The notes beneath the pieces were generated by a model. The model searched no databases, was not told the DNA's origin, and saw nothing but the letters and a program-made list of their open reading frames with translations. The position numbers and the translations under genes were made by a program. Positions 26,915 to 36,371 of a stretch of 64,000 bases of DNA are shown one piece after another (position 1 is the stretch's first letter; each line of letters starts with the position of its first letter). The DNA lies in assembly GCF_002843315.1 (NCBI RefSeq), contig NZ_MVDD01000008.1:1-64000 (forward strand), in the 5' to 3' direction. The DNA comes from Labilibaculum filiforme. Lineage in GTDB: Bacteria > Bacteroidota > Bacteroidia > Bacteroidales > Marinifilaceae.

Positions 26915-28498
26915 TTATTTTTCTAATTGGCTTAATCCTTCTGTTTTCATGATCCACATTTTATCTAGCATATCATAGTCCCAGGTGTTGTCCACATTGT
27001 CGATGTCGTGAATAATTTTGCGCATGGATGGATCCAGATAAATAACTTTTCCTTCGGGCACTTTAACGGTGATGTGTAGTTTTTGATTTCTCCATTTTGT
27101 TGCTGTAGGAAGTGTGAAATATTGATTAAAACTAATTAGAGAGTCTGTTTGTATCCATTCGTATTCAATGCTTTCTGCATTTTCGCTAGCTTGTTCGTTC
27201 GATCTTCCACGAGATTTCTTTTTTAGTTTAATTTCAAACTTACCGCTGGTGCTTTTTTCAACATCGAGGGTGGGTTCTCCAATAATAATTTCCTTATCGT
27301 CTTTAACTATTATTTTAATATTGTCTAAGCCAATGTGTCCCTCGTGCCAGTCAAAATCTATATTGTCGTTTGTTTTTAAGTAAAGAGTATCTGTTGTTGT
27401 TTGTAGTGCTAAGTTTTCCGAATAACGAGTACTGCTTTGCATGTATCCTTTTATTTGTGACAAACTTAAGCTTACTAAGAGAATAATTCCTACGATCCAA
27501 AAGGCAAGAGCTGAAAATCCAATTATCTTATTGTTGGTTTTAAAATTGAAAAGGAGTTTTAATCCAGCAAAAATTAGAAGTAACAATGGAATTCCAATTA
27601 CTACTAGAATGCCAATTGTAAATAAGGTGATACTGTTGCCGTCAAGAAACATGTGAGGAAATACTGTGCCAGGAAAATGGAAGTCGGAAAAGGGACCAAA
27701 AAAGCTATTTACAAAAACCATGGAGCCAATAAAGCTTATCAGTGTTACAAAGCCTGCAAATACGAAGCCAATACCAAGTAGTATGATTAAAATTTTAAGA
27801 ACAAGACGAAGAGCAGTTCCGGCAAAATCGATTACTCGATCAAATCCATCACTTACTTGTGGTCCATTCTGGGCTCGCATTTTCTCAAAACTTTCTTTTA
27901 CTTCTTTGTATTCGTCTTTAATTGTTTCCTCGATATTAGAAATATTTACTTTTTTGCCTTTCATTTCTAATTTTTGAGTGGTGGTAATTGCTTTAGGAAC
28001 AGCAATCCACAAAATCACGTAAAGAAGAAATGGAAATCCATATCCTAAGAGGATAAATAGTGCAAAAAGGAGACGAATTACGACTACATCAATTCCAAAG
28101 TAAGCAGCTAAGCCACTAGATACACCACCCAATACTCTGTGATCGGGATCACGAAATAGTCTTCGCTTTCTTTTTTCGGAAGTGTTTTTTGTTTCAGTTT
28201 CCTGATTTGCTTCGTCATCAATATTGTCTTCGTCAGTAGCGAAAATCTCTTCTGGATTTCCCATTATCGAAATGGTTTCTTCGATCATTTCCACATTAAC
28301 TACCTGATCTTTTGTGTTCAGTTTTTCGTGAAAAATTTCCGAAATTCGAGCTTCGATGTCTGCGATGATTTCGCGCCCCTCTTCACTCGATCCGTAGTGA
28401 GTGTTTATGGTGCGCAAATAAGCTTGTAGTTTTTCAAAAGCATCCTCGTCGATATGGAAAATACTCCCGCTTATATTAATTGTTAATGTCTTTTTCAT
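26915..28498 (-). CDS. Large PspC domain membrane protein
   Basis: 527 residues. An N-terminal cytoplasmic segment (MKKTLTINISGSIFHIDEDA) is followed by a PspC domain at about 112-170 (RLFRDPDHRVLGGVSSGLAA), then several TM helices between about 230 and 350, and an extracytoplasmic C-terminal part (about 360-527) rich in beta-type and charged residues. This is the usual Bacteroidota PspC layout, encoded next to a PadR regulator. The start (28498) lies 19 bp after the padR stop. Probably an envelope-stress component, by analogy with PspC. Confidence 0.92.
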   Translation of the reverse strand: MKKTLTINISGSIFHIDEDAFEKLQAYLRTINTHYGSSEEGREIIADIEARISEIFHEKLNTKDQVVNVEMIEETISIMGNPEEIFATDEDNIDDEANQETETKNTSEKRKRRLFRDPDHRVLGGVSSGLAAYFGIDVVVIRLLFALFILLGYGFPFLLYVILWIAVPKAITTTQKLEMKGKKVNISNIEETIKDEYKEVKESFEKMRAQNGPQVSDGFDRVIDFAGTALRLVLKILIILLGIGFVFAGFVTLISFIGSMVFVNSFFGPFSDFHFPGTVFPHMFLDGNSITLFTIGILVVIGIPLLLLIFAGLKLLFNFKTNNKIIGFSALAFWIVGIILLVSLSLSQIKGYMQSSTRYSENLALQTTTDTLYLKTNDNIDFDWHEGHIGLDNIKIIVKDDKEIIIGEPTLDVEKSTSGKFEIKLKKKSRGRSNEQASENAESIEYEWIQTDSLISFNQYFTLPTATKWRNQKLHITVKVPEGKVIYLDPSMRKIIHDIDNVDNTWDYDMLDKMWIMKTEGLSQLEK

Positions 28499-28517
28499 TG
28501 GTATCGGTTTAGGGGTC

Positions 28518-28841
28518 CTACTTTTTTATTGTATTTACAGCTTCAACTAATTCTTGCCACGATTGATCTAATTCGTTTAGGAATTCGGTTCCAAGTGTAG
28601 CAATGGTATAATATTTTCTGGGTGGTCCCTGTGTCGACTCCTCCCATCGGTAGCTTAGCAAGCCTGCATTTTTTAATCGGGTAAGAAGTGGATATAAAGT
28701 TCCCTCTACAACAATCATTTTTGCCTCTTTTAGCTCCTTTATAATATCCGAAGCGTAAGCATCGTTTCTCGATAGAATGGATAGGATACAGTATTCCAGC
28801 ACTCCTTTTCGCATTTGGGCTTTTGTATTTTCGATCTTCAT
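28518..28841 (-). CDS. PadR family transcriptional regulator
   Basis: 107 residues, the short PadR form. It has the winged-helix pattern: MRKGVLEYCILSILSRNDAY, then ELKEAKMIVVEGTLYPLLTRL and WEESTQGPPRKYYTIATLG. Regulators of this type commonly sit directly upstream of a PspC gene and repress their own operon. Here the operon promoter overlaps a near-palindrome (29368-29389) that is a good operator candidate. It is 12 bp from the upstream gene and 19 bp from pspC. Confidence 0.95.
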   Translation of the reverse strand: MKIENTKAQMRKGVLEYCILSILSRNDAYASDIIKELKEAKMIVVEGTLYPLLTRLKNAGLLSYRWEESTQGPPRKYYTIATLGTEFLNELDQSWQELVEAVNTIKK

Positions 28842-28853
28842 GGTTGGAATATA

Positions 28854-29291
28854 TTAAATTCTAGTATTTGTGTTTCCCGGATTGTTCCAGATGCTTTTGT
28901 GTTTTTTCTTCTCAACTATCTTGGTCTTCTTCAGAATGAGAACCGTATCTTTTTCGATATGAGTTTGTTCTTGCTGTTGCGATGATTGGTGGAGCGGAGC
29001 AACACTATCTTTAGTGTCATTTAAAATATCTTTACAGACTTGCATGTTCTCTTCAAAAAAGAAAAGCTTGGAATTAAAGTAGCTCTTTTCATTTTCTAAG
29101 TCTGTTTGTATAGTTGGTACTTTGGTGTTGCTTCCCCAAATAGTATTGCTTATAATTTTAACAATTGGAGATAGTACGCTATATTGTTTTGTTATTGTGG
29201 AAATATACTGAGCGTTGGATTCTGTCGTCCAGGAAAATAGAACAATCAATATTAGGGATAGTTTCCAGAGTGAATTGTTTCTTTTGTTCAT
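28854..29291 (-). CDS. Secreted protein of unknown function, first gene of the padR-pspC operon
   Basis: 145 residues with a signal peptide (residues 1-27, ending SNA-Q). The mature protein is polar: an N-terminal part with YSVLSPIVKIISNTIW, one Cys (about 83), a Gln-rich stretch (SSQQQEQTHIEKD) and a very basic KKTKIVEKKKHKS segment. No family recognised. It is transcribed from the promoter at 29346-29378 together with padR and pspC (12 bp gap to padR), so it is probably part of the same response. Confidence 0.6.
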   Translation of the reverse strand: MNKRNNSLWKLSLILIVLFSWTTESNAQYISTITKQYSVLSPIVKIISNTIWGSNTKVPTIQTDLENEKSYFNSKLFFFEENMQVCKDILNDTKDSVAPLHQSSQQQEQTHIEKDTVLILKKTKIVEKKKHKSIWNNPGNTNTRI

Positions 29292-29345
29292 GGTCTTTAT
29301 ATTTTAAAGCATATACTACTGTTATAAGCATGCAAGCTTGTTATG

Positions 29346-29378
29346 CAAATATACGTACAAAAAAAGGTAGTATGCAAA
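29346..29378 (-). promoter_or_regulatory. Promoter of the padR-pspC operon
   Basis: On the minus strand TTTG (29378-29375), 21 bp, TATATTTG (29353-29346): an exact match to both Bacteroidota promoter elements. Expected start of transcription about 29340, 48 nt before the first start codon. Confidence 0.7.
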
Positions 29379-29389
29379 GCATAGTACTA
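29368..29389 (-). promoter_or_regulatory. Candidate PadR operator over the -33 box
   Basis: TAGTATGC (29368-29375), AAA, then GCATAGTACTA (29379-29389) form a near-palindrome with a two-base insertion in one arm. It covers the TTTG -33 box of the operon promoter. Related words (AGCATATACTACT) occur downstream at 29310-29322. PadR regulators usually bind such palindromes near their own promoters; binding here is inferred. Confidence 0.5.
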
Positions 29390-29455
29390 AAATAAATTCA
29401 CAAATGTATTTAACTAACTGTAAGTCAGAGAAAAAGAATTAATTAAAAAATGTGC

Positions 29456-29463
29456 TATATTTG
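29456..29463 (+). promoter_or_regulatory. -7 element TATATTTG upstream of the ferredoxin gene
   Basis: Exact TAnnTTTG match on the plus strand, 48 bp before the ferredoxin start. No good TTTG box at the usual distance. Confidence 0.5.
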
Positions 29464-29510
29464 AATTTTATTGAGAATTGGAGTGATAAAAGGAAAAATA
29501 TGCTTTAAAA

Positions 29511-29738
29511 ATGACAAAAATTAAACATTTCAGGGATAAGTGTATTGGTTGCGCTTATTGTGTTGAAATTGCTCCCGAATTTTGGAAGATGAATATGGAG
29601 GATGGCAGGTGTGATTTGGTTGGCTCTGCACGGAATAGAAGCTGGTTCGAGCTTGAAATTTTTCAGGATGAGGTAGAGAGAAATAGAAAGGTTGCAGCTA
29701 TTTGTCCTGGTAAATGTATTCGAATAGAGACTAAATAG
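29511..29738 (+). CDS. Small [4Fe-4S] ferredoxin
   Basis: 75 residues. C11, C14 and C17 (CIGCAYC) with C65 (AAICPGKC) can hold one [4Fe-4S] cluster; the second cluster's motif is missing, so this is the single-cluster type (Fer4_13/Fer4_15-like). A conserved acidic EIAPEFW segment follows the first motif. It should carry electrons in the cytoplasm; the partner is not evident. Monocistronic, with a terminator at 29773-29805. Confidence 0.92.
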   Translation: MTKIKHFRDKCIGCAYCVEIAPEFWKMNMEDGRCDLVGSARNRSWFELEIFQDEVERNRKVAAICPGKCIRIETK

Positions 29739-29772
29739 GGAATAACTAATACAAAATAGTAAAAACGTAAAA

Positions 29773-29805
29773 GAGCGATTTCCAATTTTGGAAATCGCTC
29801 TTTTT
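29773..29805. terminator. Terminator between ferredoxin gene and typA
   Basis: GAGCGATTTCC (29773-29783) pairs perfectly with GGAAATCGCTC (29790-29800), followed by TTTTT on the plus strand. The genes on both sides end here. Confidence 0.85.
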
Positions 29806-29841
29806 GAAATGTATTTTTAAATTTCGATTGAAATTTAAAGT

Positions 29842-31638
29842 TTATTTTCCTGATCTTTTACGATCGGTTTCTTTAAGAAGTATTTTTCTTAAACGGATCG
29901 AATTAGGAGTTACCTCTACATATTCGTCACCTTGTATGTATTCTAAAGCTTCTTCAAGAGAGTGAGTGATTGGAGGTGATAATCTCACCTTATCATCAGT
30001 TCCAGAAGTACGCATATTGGTTAATTTTTTGGTTTTAGTAACATTAATTACCAAATCGCCTGCGCGGTTATTTTCTCCAATTACCTGACCTTCGTAAATT
30101 TCAACGGTTGGAGCAACGAAAAAGGTACCGCGATCTTGTAATTTATTTAACGCATAAGCAAAAGTTAGTCCAGTTTCCATAGCAATTAACGATCCGTTAA
30201 TACGACCAGGAATTGGGCCTTTGTGTGCTTGGTATTCTAAGAAACGATGAGAAATTACAGCTTCTCCGGCAGTTGCGGTTAGCATCTGATTTCTTAAACC
30301 AATAATACCTCTTGATGGAATGTGGAATTCAAGGTGAATACGATCAGCTTTACGTTCCATAGTCAACATTTCGCCTTTACGTTGAGTGACAATCTCAATT
30401 GCTTTTCCCGAAACATCTTCTGGAAGATCGATAAATAAGAACTCGATTGGCTCACATTTTTCTCCTGCAATTTCTTTGATGATAACTTGTGGCTGACCAA
30501 CTTGAATTTCATATCCTTCACGACGCATTGTTTCGATCAAAACTGACAAGTGAAGAACACCACGACCATATACTATATATGAATCTGCAGAATCGGTTTT
30601 TTCAACTCGAAGCGCTAGATTTTTTTCCAATTCCTTATTTAGTCGGTCAATTAAGTGACGAGAAGTAACGAATTTACCATCTTTTCCATAAAAAGGAGAG
30701 TTGTTGATCGTAAATAGCATACTCATTGTTGGCTCATCAATTGCAATAGGATCTAATGGCTCTGGGTTTTCAACGCTACAGATAGAATCCCCAATATCAA
30801 AACCATCAATACCTACTAAAGCACAAATTTCTCCTGAGGCAACAGATTGAACTCTTTCTTTTCCTAATCCTGTGAAAACATGTAGTTCTTTAATACGTTG
30901 TTTTTTGATGCTGCCATCTGGTTTAACCAAACTAACATCCATTCCTTCGCGAATTTCTCCTCGGTGAACCCGCCCTACGGCGATACGTCCAACATAAGCA
31001 GAGTAATCAAGCGAAGTAATTAACATCTGTGGTGTTCCATCAATGGTTTTAGGCTCAGGGATAAATTCGAGCACCGCATCCAAAATTGCGGTAATATCGG
31101 TGGTTGGTTTTTGCCAATCTTTCGACATCCATCCTTGTTTGGCCGAACCATAAATGGTTGGAAAATCTAATTGATCTTCAGTAGCTTCCAAATTAAACAT
31201 CAATTCGAAAACTTGTTCCTGAACTTCTTCCGGTCTGCAGTTTGGTTTATCAACTTTGTTTACAACCACAACAGGCTTAAGGCCTAGAGCTAAAGCTTTC
31301 TGCAATACAAAACGAGTCTGAGGCATGGTTCCTTCAAAAGCATCTACAAGTAGTAGTACTCCATCAGCCATATTCAAAACACGCTCCACTTCTCCACCAA
31401 AATCCGAGTGACCAGGAGTATCAATAATATTAATTTTAACCCCATTGTACTCAAGAGAAACGTTCTTCGACAAGATGGTGATTCCTCTCTCTCTTTCCAG
31501 GTCATTGTTATCAAGGATTAAATCACCTGGGTTCTCATTTTTTCTAAAAATGTTGCTATGCATTATCATTTTATCAACCAAAGTGGTTTTACCGTGGTCA
31601 ACGTGGGCGATAATCGCAATGTTTCTCAATTTCCTCAT
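29842..31638 (-). CDS. typA: Translational GTPase TypA/BipA
   Basis: 598 residues, normal for the family. G1 is AHVDHGKTTL (residues 10-19), then RERGITI, DTPGHSDFGGEVERV, and NKVD; the EF-G-like domains and the C-terminal TypA-specific domain follow (SRGIIGLRNQMLTAT, then TNMRTSGTDDKVRLSPP). TypA binds the ribosome and helps assembly or translation under stress and at low temperature. An exact TAnnTTTG element (TACTTTTG) lies at 31803-31810, implying a leader of about 160 nt. Confidence 0.97.
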   Translation of the reverse strand: MRKLRNIAIIAHVDHGKTTLVDKMIMHSNIFRKNENPGDLILDNNDLERERGITILSKNVSLEYNGVKINIIDTPGHSDFGGEVERVLNMADGVLLLVDAFEGTMPQTRFVLQKALALGLKPVVVVNKVDKPNCRPEEVQEQVFELMFNLEATEDQLDFPTIYGSAKQGWMSKDWQKPTTDITAILDAVLEFIPEPKTIDGTPQMLITSLDYSAYVGRIAVGRVHRGEIREGMDVSLVKPDGSIKKQRIKELHVFTGLGKERVQSVASGEICALVGIDGFDIGDSICSVENPEPLDPIAIDEPTMSMLFTINNSPFYGKDGKFVTSRHLIDRLNKELEKNLALRVEKTDSADSYIVYGRGVLHLSVLIETMRREGYEIQVGQPQVIIKEIAGEKCEPIEFLFIDLPEDVSGKAIEIVTQRKGEMLTMERKADRIHLEFHIPSRGIIGLRNQMLTATAGEAVISHRFLEYQAHKGPIPGRINGSLIAMETGLTFAYALNKLQDRGTFFVAPTVEIYEGQVIGENNRAGDLVINVTKTKKLTNMRTSGTDDKVRLSPPITHSLEEALEYIQGDEYVEVTPNSIRLRKILLKETDRKRSGK

Positions 31639-31802
31639 CTTGTATTTTATTAATTTGAGAAAAAATATCCCTGAAAGCTAATGAAATAGGATATTGTGTT
31701 CTCTTTCTTTTTATTCTATTCGTTGAATTGAACAATCATTTAATCATCACCTTTGTTGAAATTGTTGTAAGTGAATTGATTGCGCTGTTCAAAATGCGGC
31801 TG

Positions 31803-31810
31803 CAAAAGTA
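31803..31810 (-). promoter_or_regulatory. -7 element TACTTTTG of typA
   Basis: An exact TAnnTTTG match on the minus strand, the same octamer as the rplM and ric -7 elements. A clear TTTG box is not seen upstream. Confidence 0.45.
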
Positions 31811-32263
31811 CGCTTTATTTTTGGTAAATATTCTTTTCGAACAGATAAAATTTACTTTCACCGGTAGTTTTATTCTTTTCCTTAATTTAATGTTAAATTA
31901 ACAATGACTTGCAGAAGAAATAGTTTCTTTGTGTTGTTGCAGATATATAGGGATTACCTAATTTAGAATGAAAATAAGTAGTGTATATTGTTGGAAGTTG
32001 GAAACATTGCAATGCTAGTATCTACTATTGGTTCAGTAATCACGTTTTTATCAGTATGTTAACATCAGGAATGAACTATGTTTTTGGGGGACTTTTGAAT
32101 TATGGATTTTGAAAGAAAAATATTACCTTCCGTATCCATATTTTAACAGTTGAGTTTATTTGAAAAATATGTTCTTTTTGTCCGTAAAAATGAAAAACTG
32201 TCCCAATTTCAGCTTTGAATTTTATTTTTTCGATGAAACGTTCATAAAAGAAGATGAAGCTTG

Positions 32264-32285
32264 AAAATTAGTTCGCTAATTTTTT
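32264..32285 (+). terminator. Hairpin with T-run upstream of the TonB receptor gene
   Basis: AAAATTAG (32264-32271) pairs with CTAATTTT (32276-32283) around TTCG, followed by TT. It would stop plus-strand transcription about 105 bp before the receptor start, so it may end a small RNA or act as an attenuator. Confidence 0.45.
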
Positions 32286-32391
32286 GTTAAAAAGTTAAAA
32301 AGCAACCATTTTTGTGATCCTTTTCTTTTTGAAAAGTAAGATGATTTTGTGGTGACATTGCCACACAATTACTAACCTAACAATTTGTTTT

Positions 32392-34971
32392 ATGAAAAAT
32401 GCTATGAGAGGTATTTTGACAATGGCGACAATAATGATGTTGTCCATTGCAGCTATTGCTCAAACCACCGTAAAGGGTGTAGTCGTAGATGGTAGTACCA
32501 ACGAAAGTTTACCAGGTGCTTCTATTGTTGTTGCCGGAACAGCTTCCGGTACTGTTTCAGGTTTTGATGGCTCGTTTACTTTTGAATTACCAAGTGGAGC
32601 TACAAAGGTTGTTATTAGTTTTGTTGGTTTCTTAAGTAAAGAAATTGCATTGAAAGGTGCGCAAGATTTAGGAACTATTAAACTTGAGTCTGATGCTGTA
32701 GGTTTAAAGGAAGTTAGTGTTATGGCTTCGGTTGCTATTAATCGTCAAACTCCGGTTGCGGTTTCAACTATTTCTCAAACTTTGATAGCTGAGAAATTGG
32801 GAACTCAGGAATTTCCTGAAATGTTGAAATCAACCCCTGGTGTTTATGCAACAAAAGCAGGTGGTGGATATGGAGATTCACGTATCAACTTACGTGGATT
32901 TGAGTCTGAGAATATTGGTGTGATGATTAACGGGGTTCCTATTAATGGAATGGAGAATGGAAAAGTTTATTGGTCTAACTGGGCTGGTCTTTCAGATGTT
33001 ACCCGTAGTCAGCAAGTACAACGTGGTTTAGGAGCATCTAAAGTTGCAACTCCTGCTGTTGGAGGAACAATTAACATCCTAACTAATTCGACCGATGCAA
33101 AAAAAGGCGGTTCTTTTGCTTATGGTATCGGTAATAATGGAATGGAAAAGCAAATGCTGACTTTATCTACAGGATTAATGGATAATGGTTGGGCTGTTAC
33201 TTTTTCTGGATCTCGTACAAAAGGAGACGGATGGGTTAAAAGTACTGATTTCGAAGGTTGGTCTTATTTTCTTTCTGTAGGAAAGCAAATTAATGAAGAT
33301 CATCGTTTAACTTTTACTGTATTTGGTGCGCCACAATGGCACAATCAAAGATATACTAGAGGAACTATTGAGGATTATGAGAATCATCAAGATGGTGCTA
33401 GACGTAATTTGGATTACGGTTTTAAAAATGGAGAGCGTTTTAATACTGCTTATAATTTCTACCATAAGCCTCAAGCATCTCTTAATCATTACTGGCAAAT
33501 TAACGAAAAAACAAATTTATCAACTTCTGTTTATGCGTCTATCTCCGAAGGAGGAGGTCGTGGTACTGATGGAGCAGATAAATATTGGTTACGTTACGAT
33601 AAAGATGGAAAAGTAGGTTCAAGTACTCGTGTAACAGCTGATGGTTATATTGATTATGATAGTGTTATTGCTGACAATGCGGCTTCTTTATCTGGATCAA
33701 GAGCAGTAATTACAAATTCTGTTAATTCACACAAATGGTATGGATTATTATCTAATTTATCTACAGATTTAAATGAAAATTTAAAATTGTCTGGTGGTAT
33801 TGATGTTAGGTATTATAAGGGAGAACATAGTTCTAAAATTGATGATTTATTAGGTGGTGATTATTTTGTTGATGTTGATAATAATGGAAAAAGTAAAAAT
33901 ATCAATAGAGCAGCTAATACAAAATTAAAAAAAGGAGATAAAATTTACTACGATAATCCAGGGGAGATTATGTGGGGAGGACTATTTTCTCAGTTAGAAT
34001 ATCAAAAAGATGCTTTAAGTGCATTTGTATCCGCATCTGTAACTGAAAGTCAGTATCGTCGTACCGATAAATTTCAATACCTACCTGGCAATCAAAAAAC
34101 TGCTTGGCAAGATTTCTTAGGATACAGTGCTAAAGCTGGTGCTAACTACAATTTAAACGAGCAACACAATGTTTTTGTGAATGTTGGTTATTTCGAGAAA
34201 GCACCATTCTTTAATAGTGTATTTTTGAATTACGCTAATGATATTAATCCTGATGCTGAAAACGAAAAAGTATATTCTGCAGAGGTTGGATATGGATTTC
34301 GTTCTAATAAATTATCTGTAAATGTGAATGGATACTATACCAAATGGATGGATAAATCTATAGCTACAACTACTACAATTCGTAATGAGGATTGGCGTTT
34401 TAATGTACTTGGTTTAGATGCTCTTCATATGGGAGTTGAAATGGATATGAGATATCAAATTACTGATGCTCTTAGCTTAACAGGTATGGCCTCTATTGGT
34501 AACTGGGAATGGGTTAGTAATGGTACTGCAAATGGTGTTAACATGGATAATAAAGAGGATAAAACTCTAGAAACCATGACCATTTATAGTGATGGATTAA
34601 AAGTTGGTGATGCTGCTCAAACTACAGCGGCCTTAGGGCTTGATTATCAAGTATTCAAAAATTTAAAAGTAGGTATGGATTACAATTACTATGGTGATTT
34701 ATATGCTTATTTTAATGTTTCAGATCGTGATAATGCAAATGATTTATCTCAAGCATGGAAGATGCCTGATTATGGTTTGTTTGATATGAACGTGAAATAC
34801 AATTTCATGATTGGTGGATTGAATGCTACATTGTATGGAAATGTACAGAATGTGTTTGATACTGAATATTTTTCTGACGCAACAGATGGTAGTGCTCATG
34901 ACTGGAAAACATCATATGGTTTCTATGGTTTTGGCCGTACAGCTTCTATGCGTTTAAAAATTAATTTTTAA
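32392..34971 (+). CDS. TonB-dependent outer-membrane receptor with carboxypeptidase-like N-terminal domain
   Basis: 859 residues. Signal peptide 1-24 (ending AIAQ), a CarboxypepD_reg-like domain at about 26-110 (VKGVVVDGSTNESLPGAS), a plug domain at about 120-240 (INLRGFESENIGVMINGVP, then GGTINI), and a barrel to the C-terminal Phe (SMRLKINF). It is shorter than SusC (about 1000) and no SusD gene follows, so it is a general TonB receptor, not a classic glycan SusC/D pair. It should import a bulky ligand using TonB/ExbBD energy. It is followed 34 bp later by a repeat lipoprotein. Confidence 0.93.
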   Translation: MKNAMRGILTMATIMMLSIAAIAQTTVKGVVVDGSTNESLPGASIVVAGTASGTVSGFDGSFTFELPSGATKVVISFVGFLSKEIALKGAQDLGTIKLESDAVGLKEVSVMASVAINRQTPVAVSTISQTLIAEKLGTQEFPEMLKSTPGVYATKAGGGYGDSRINLRGFESENIGVMINGVPINGMENGKVYWSNWAGLSDVTRSQQVQRGLGASKVATPAVGGTINILTNSTDAKKGGSFAYGIGNNGMEKQMLTLSTGLMDNGWAVTFSGSRTKGDGWVKSTDFEGWSYFLSVGKQINEDHRLTFTVFGAPQWHNQRYTRGTIEDYENHQDGARRNLDYGFKNGERFNTAYNFYHKPQASLNHYWQINEKTNLSTSVYASISEGGGRGTDGADKYWLRYDKDGKVGSSTRVTADGYIDYDSVIADNAASLSGSRAVITNSVNSHKWYGLLSNLSTDLNENLKLSGGIDVRYYKGEHSSKIDDLLGGDYFVDVDNNGKSKNINRAANTKLKKGDKIYYDNPGEIMWGGLFSQLEYQKDALSAFVSASVTESQYRRTDKFQYLPGNQKTAWQDFLGYSAKAGANYNLNEQHNVFVNVGYFEKAPFFNSVFLNYANDINPDAENEKVYSAEVGYGFRSNKLSVNVNGYYTKWMDKSIATTTTIRNEDWRFNVLGLDALHMGVEMDMRYQITDALSLTGMASIGNWEWVSNGTANGVNMDNKEDKTLETMTIYSDGLKVGDAAQTTAALGLDYQVFKNLKVGMDYNYYGDLYAYFNVSDRDNANDLSQAWKMPDYGLFDMNVKYNFMIGGLNATLYGNVQNVFDTEYFSDATDGSAHDWKTSYGFYGFGRTASMRLKINF

Positions 34972-35005
34972 TCAATAGTCTTTACAAACCATTAAATTAA
35001 TTAAA

Positions 35006-36319
35006 ATGAAAAAAATATTATATATAGTATCACTATTTGCGTTGGTATTTGCAGGTTGTGATCCAATGGAAGATATTTACAAGGACGTTGATAAACTTAG
35101 TAATGATAATAACGTTCATAGCTTGGAATATACTCTAACTGCCGATGATTATAGTGACATTGGAGGCGATCCTAAAAAATACGAAAGTTTTAGCGCATAT
35201 GCTCCAGCAACGGATTATTTGCCTGAATTTCTTGATGGTAAATATCCCACCTTGGATGTAAGTTCATCAGTTAAAGTAACTTACGATTTTTATCGTGGTA
35301 GCCTTAATTATTTAGGTGATTATCTTGATTATCTAGAAGTTTTGGCGGCGATTGACTCTTATACTCTGACAACTGCAGATTATGACAGTATGGGTACTGA
35401 TCAAGGACAGCCTGGTAAATACAATAATTTTGATTCAGGGATTAAAGCATCTGATTATTTACCAAATTTTTTATTGGCTAAATATCCTAATGCTATAGAG
35501 AATGATGAGTTAGCGGTAACCTATAAGTTTTATAATGGTTCTGCTAATGTGGATATTACTGAATTTTGGGTATTTGATGGTTCTGTTTGGACCAAATCTG
35601 ATAAAGTAGCACCGGAATTAGCAGAAGGTGTTACTCTATATGAATTAGTTGCCGATGATTATGATTCGATGGGTACTCCTGGTAAATATAATAATTTTTC
35701 AAGCTCTGATGCTCCGGAAAATTACTTATCTACGTTTTTAGGTGTTAAGTTTCCATATGCTTCTGAAGGAGATAAGTTTTTGGTTTTATATAAGTATTAC
35801 GCCGGAGGTGGTGTTACTGAAACTCGAGCTAAAGAATATACATTAACAGATGGTACTTGGATGGAGTACACTTCAACAGTTGCTAAAACTGATCAATATT
35901 TGAAAACTGCTAATGGTTGGTTGTTCGATCCTACAGTATTATATACTATGGGAGCTGATGATTATTTAATGATTGTTAACTATGTGAAAGATAATGTAGG
36001 AGCAGAATACTTAGATAGTTATGGTACAGCCGAAGCTTATTACGGTTCTAATTCCTACTACGTAGAGTTTAATATTGGTTCTGGTAATTACGATGCAAGT
36101 TTTGCTACATGGCAAGATGCGGTTACAGCTGGTGTTAAGGCCTACCTACCTTTAAAATTTCCTGAAGCTGTTGCTCAGGTTGATGGAGTGGATGTGAACT
36201 ATGTAATTACTTTTGCTGGGTATGAAAGTTCTATGGTTGACTACACAATCACCTTTAAATGTACCAAGTCAGGTCCAAATCCTGAATTTGAATATGTTGA
36301 AGGACCAACTGTAAAGTAA
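35006..36319 (+). CDS. Lipoprotein with four repeated domains, probable partner of the TonB receptor
   Basis: 437 residues, lipobox FAGC with Cys18. Three similar modules of about 80-100 residues begin YTLTADDYSD (about 46), YTLTTADYDSMG (about 119) and YELVADDYDSMG (about 215), each followed by a GKYNNF-like word, DYLP.FL..K(Y/F)P and a (V)TYKFYNG-like strand; a fourth, longer and diverged module starts near 315 (YTMGADDYLMI). I recognise this module from proteins next to secreted nucleases in Bacteroidota, but not a named function. As a surface lipoprotein it probably captures ligand for the receptor 34 bp upstream. Confidence 0.7.
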   Translation: MKKILYIVSLFALVFAGCDPMEDIYKDVDKLSNDNNVHSLEYTLTADDYSDIGGDPKKYESFSAYAPATDYLPEFLDGKYPTLDVSSSVKVTYDFYRGSLNYLGDYLDYLEVLAAIDSYTLTTADYDSMGTDQGQPGKYNNFDSGIKASDYLPNFLLAKYPNAIENDELAVTYKFYNGSANVDITEFWVFDGSVWTKSDKVAPELAEGVTLYELVADDYDSMGTPGKYNNFSSSDAPENYLSTFLGVKFPYASEGDKFLVLYKYYAGGGVTETRAKEYTLTDGTWMEYTSTVAKTDQYLKTANGWLFDPTVLYTMGADDYLMIVNYVKDNVGAEYLDSYGTAEAYYGSNSYYVEFNIGSGNYDASFATWQDAVTAGVKAYLPLKFPEAVAQVDGVDVNYVITFAGYESSMVDYTITFKCTKSGPNPEFEYVEGPTVK

Positions 36320-36340
36320 AAAGAAAATTAGTATAATTAT

Positions 36341-36371
36341 AAGCCCGAATCCATTGGATTCGGGCTTTTTT
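36341..36371. terminator. Terminator of the receptor-lipoprotein operon
   Basis: AAGCCCGAATCC (36341-36352) pairs perfectly with GGATTCGGGCTT (36356-36367) with an ATT loop and a T-run. Confidence 0.9.

Larger units (their letters stand above)
31639..32391. other. 753-bp gene-free region before the TonB receptor gene
   Basis: No protein-coding frame is convincing. The typA -7 element lies at 31803-31810. TATGGAT near 32101 and ATCCATA near 32137 are inverted words about 30 bp apart. A hairpin with T-run (32264-32285) and a small TGTGG/CCACA hairpin near 32348-32367 occur in the leader of the TonB receptor. The length suggests regulatory content, possibly a small RNA ending at 32285. Confidence 0.4.

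Noticed and set aside
32392-36319. SusC/SusD glycan-use pair
   Set aside because: The receptor is about 860 residues, and the following lipoprotein is a repeat protein without the SusD TPR-type helices.
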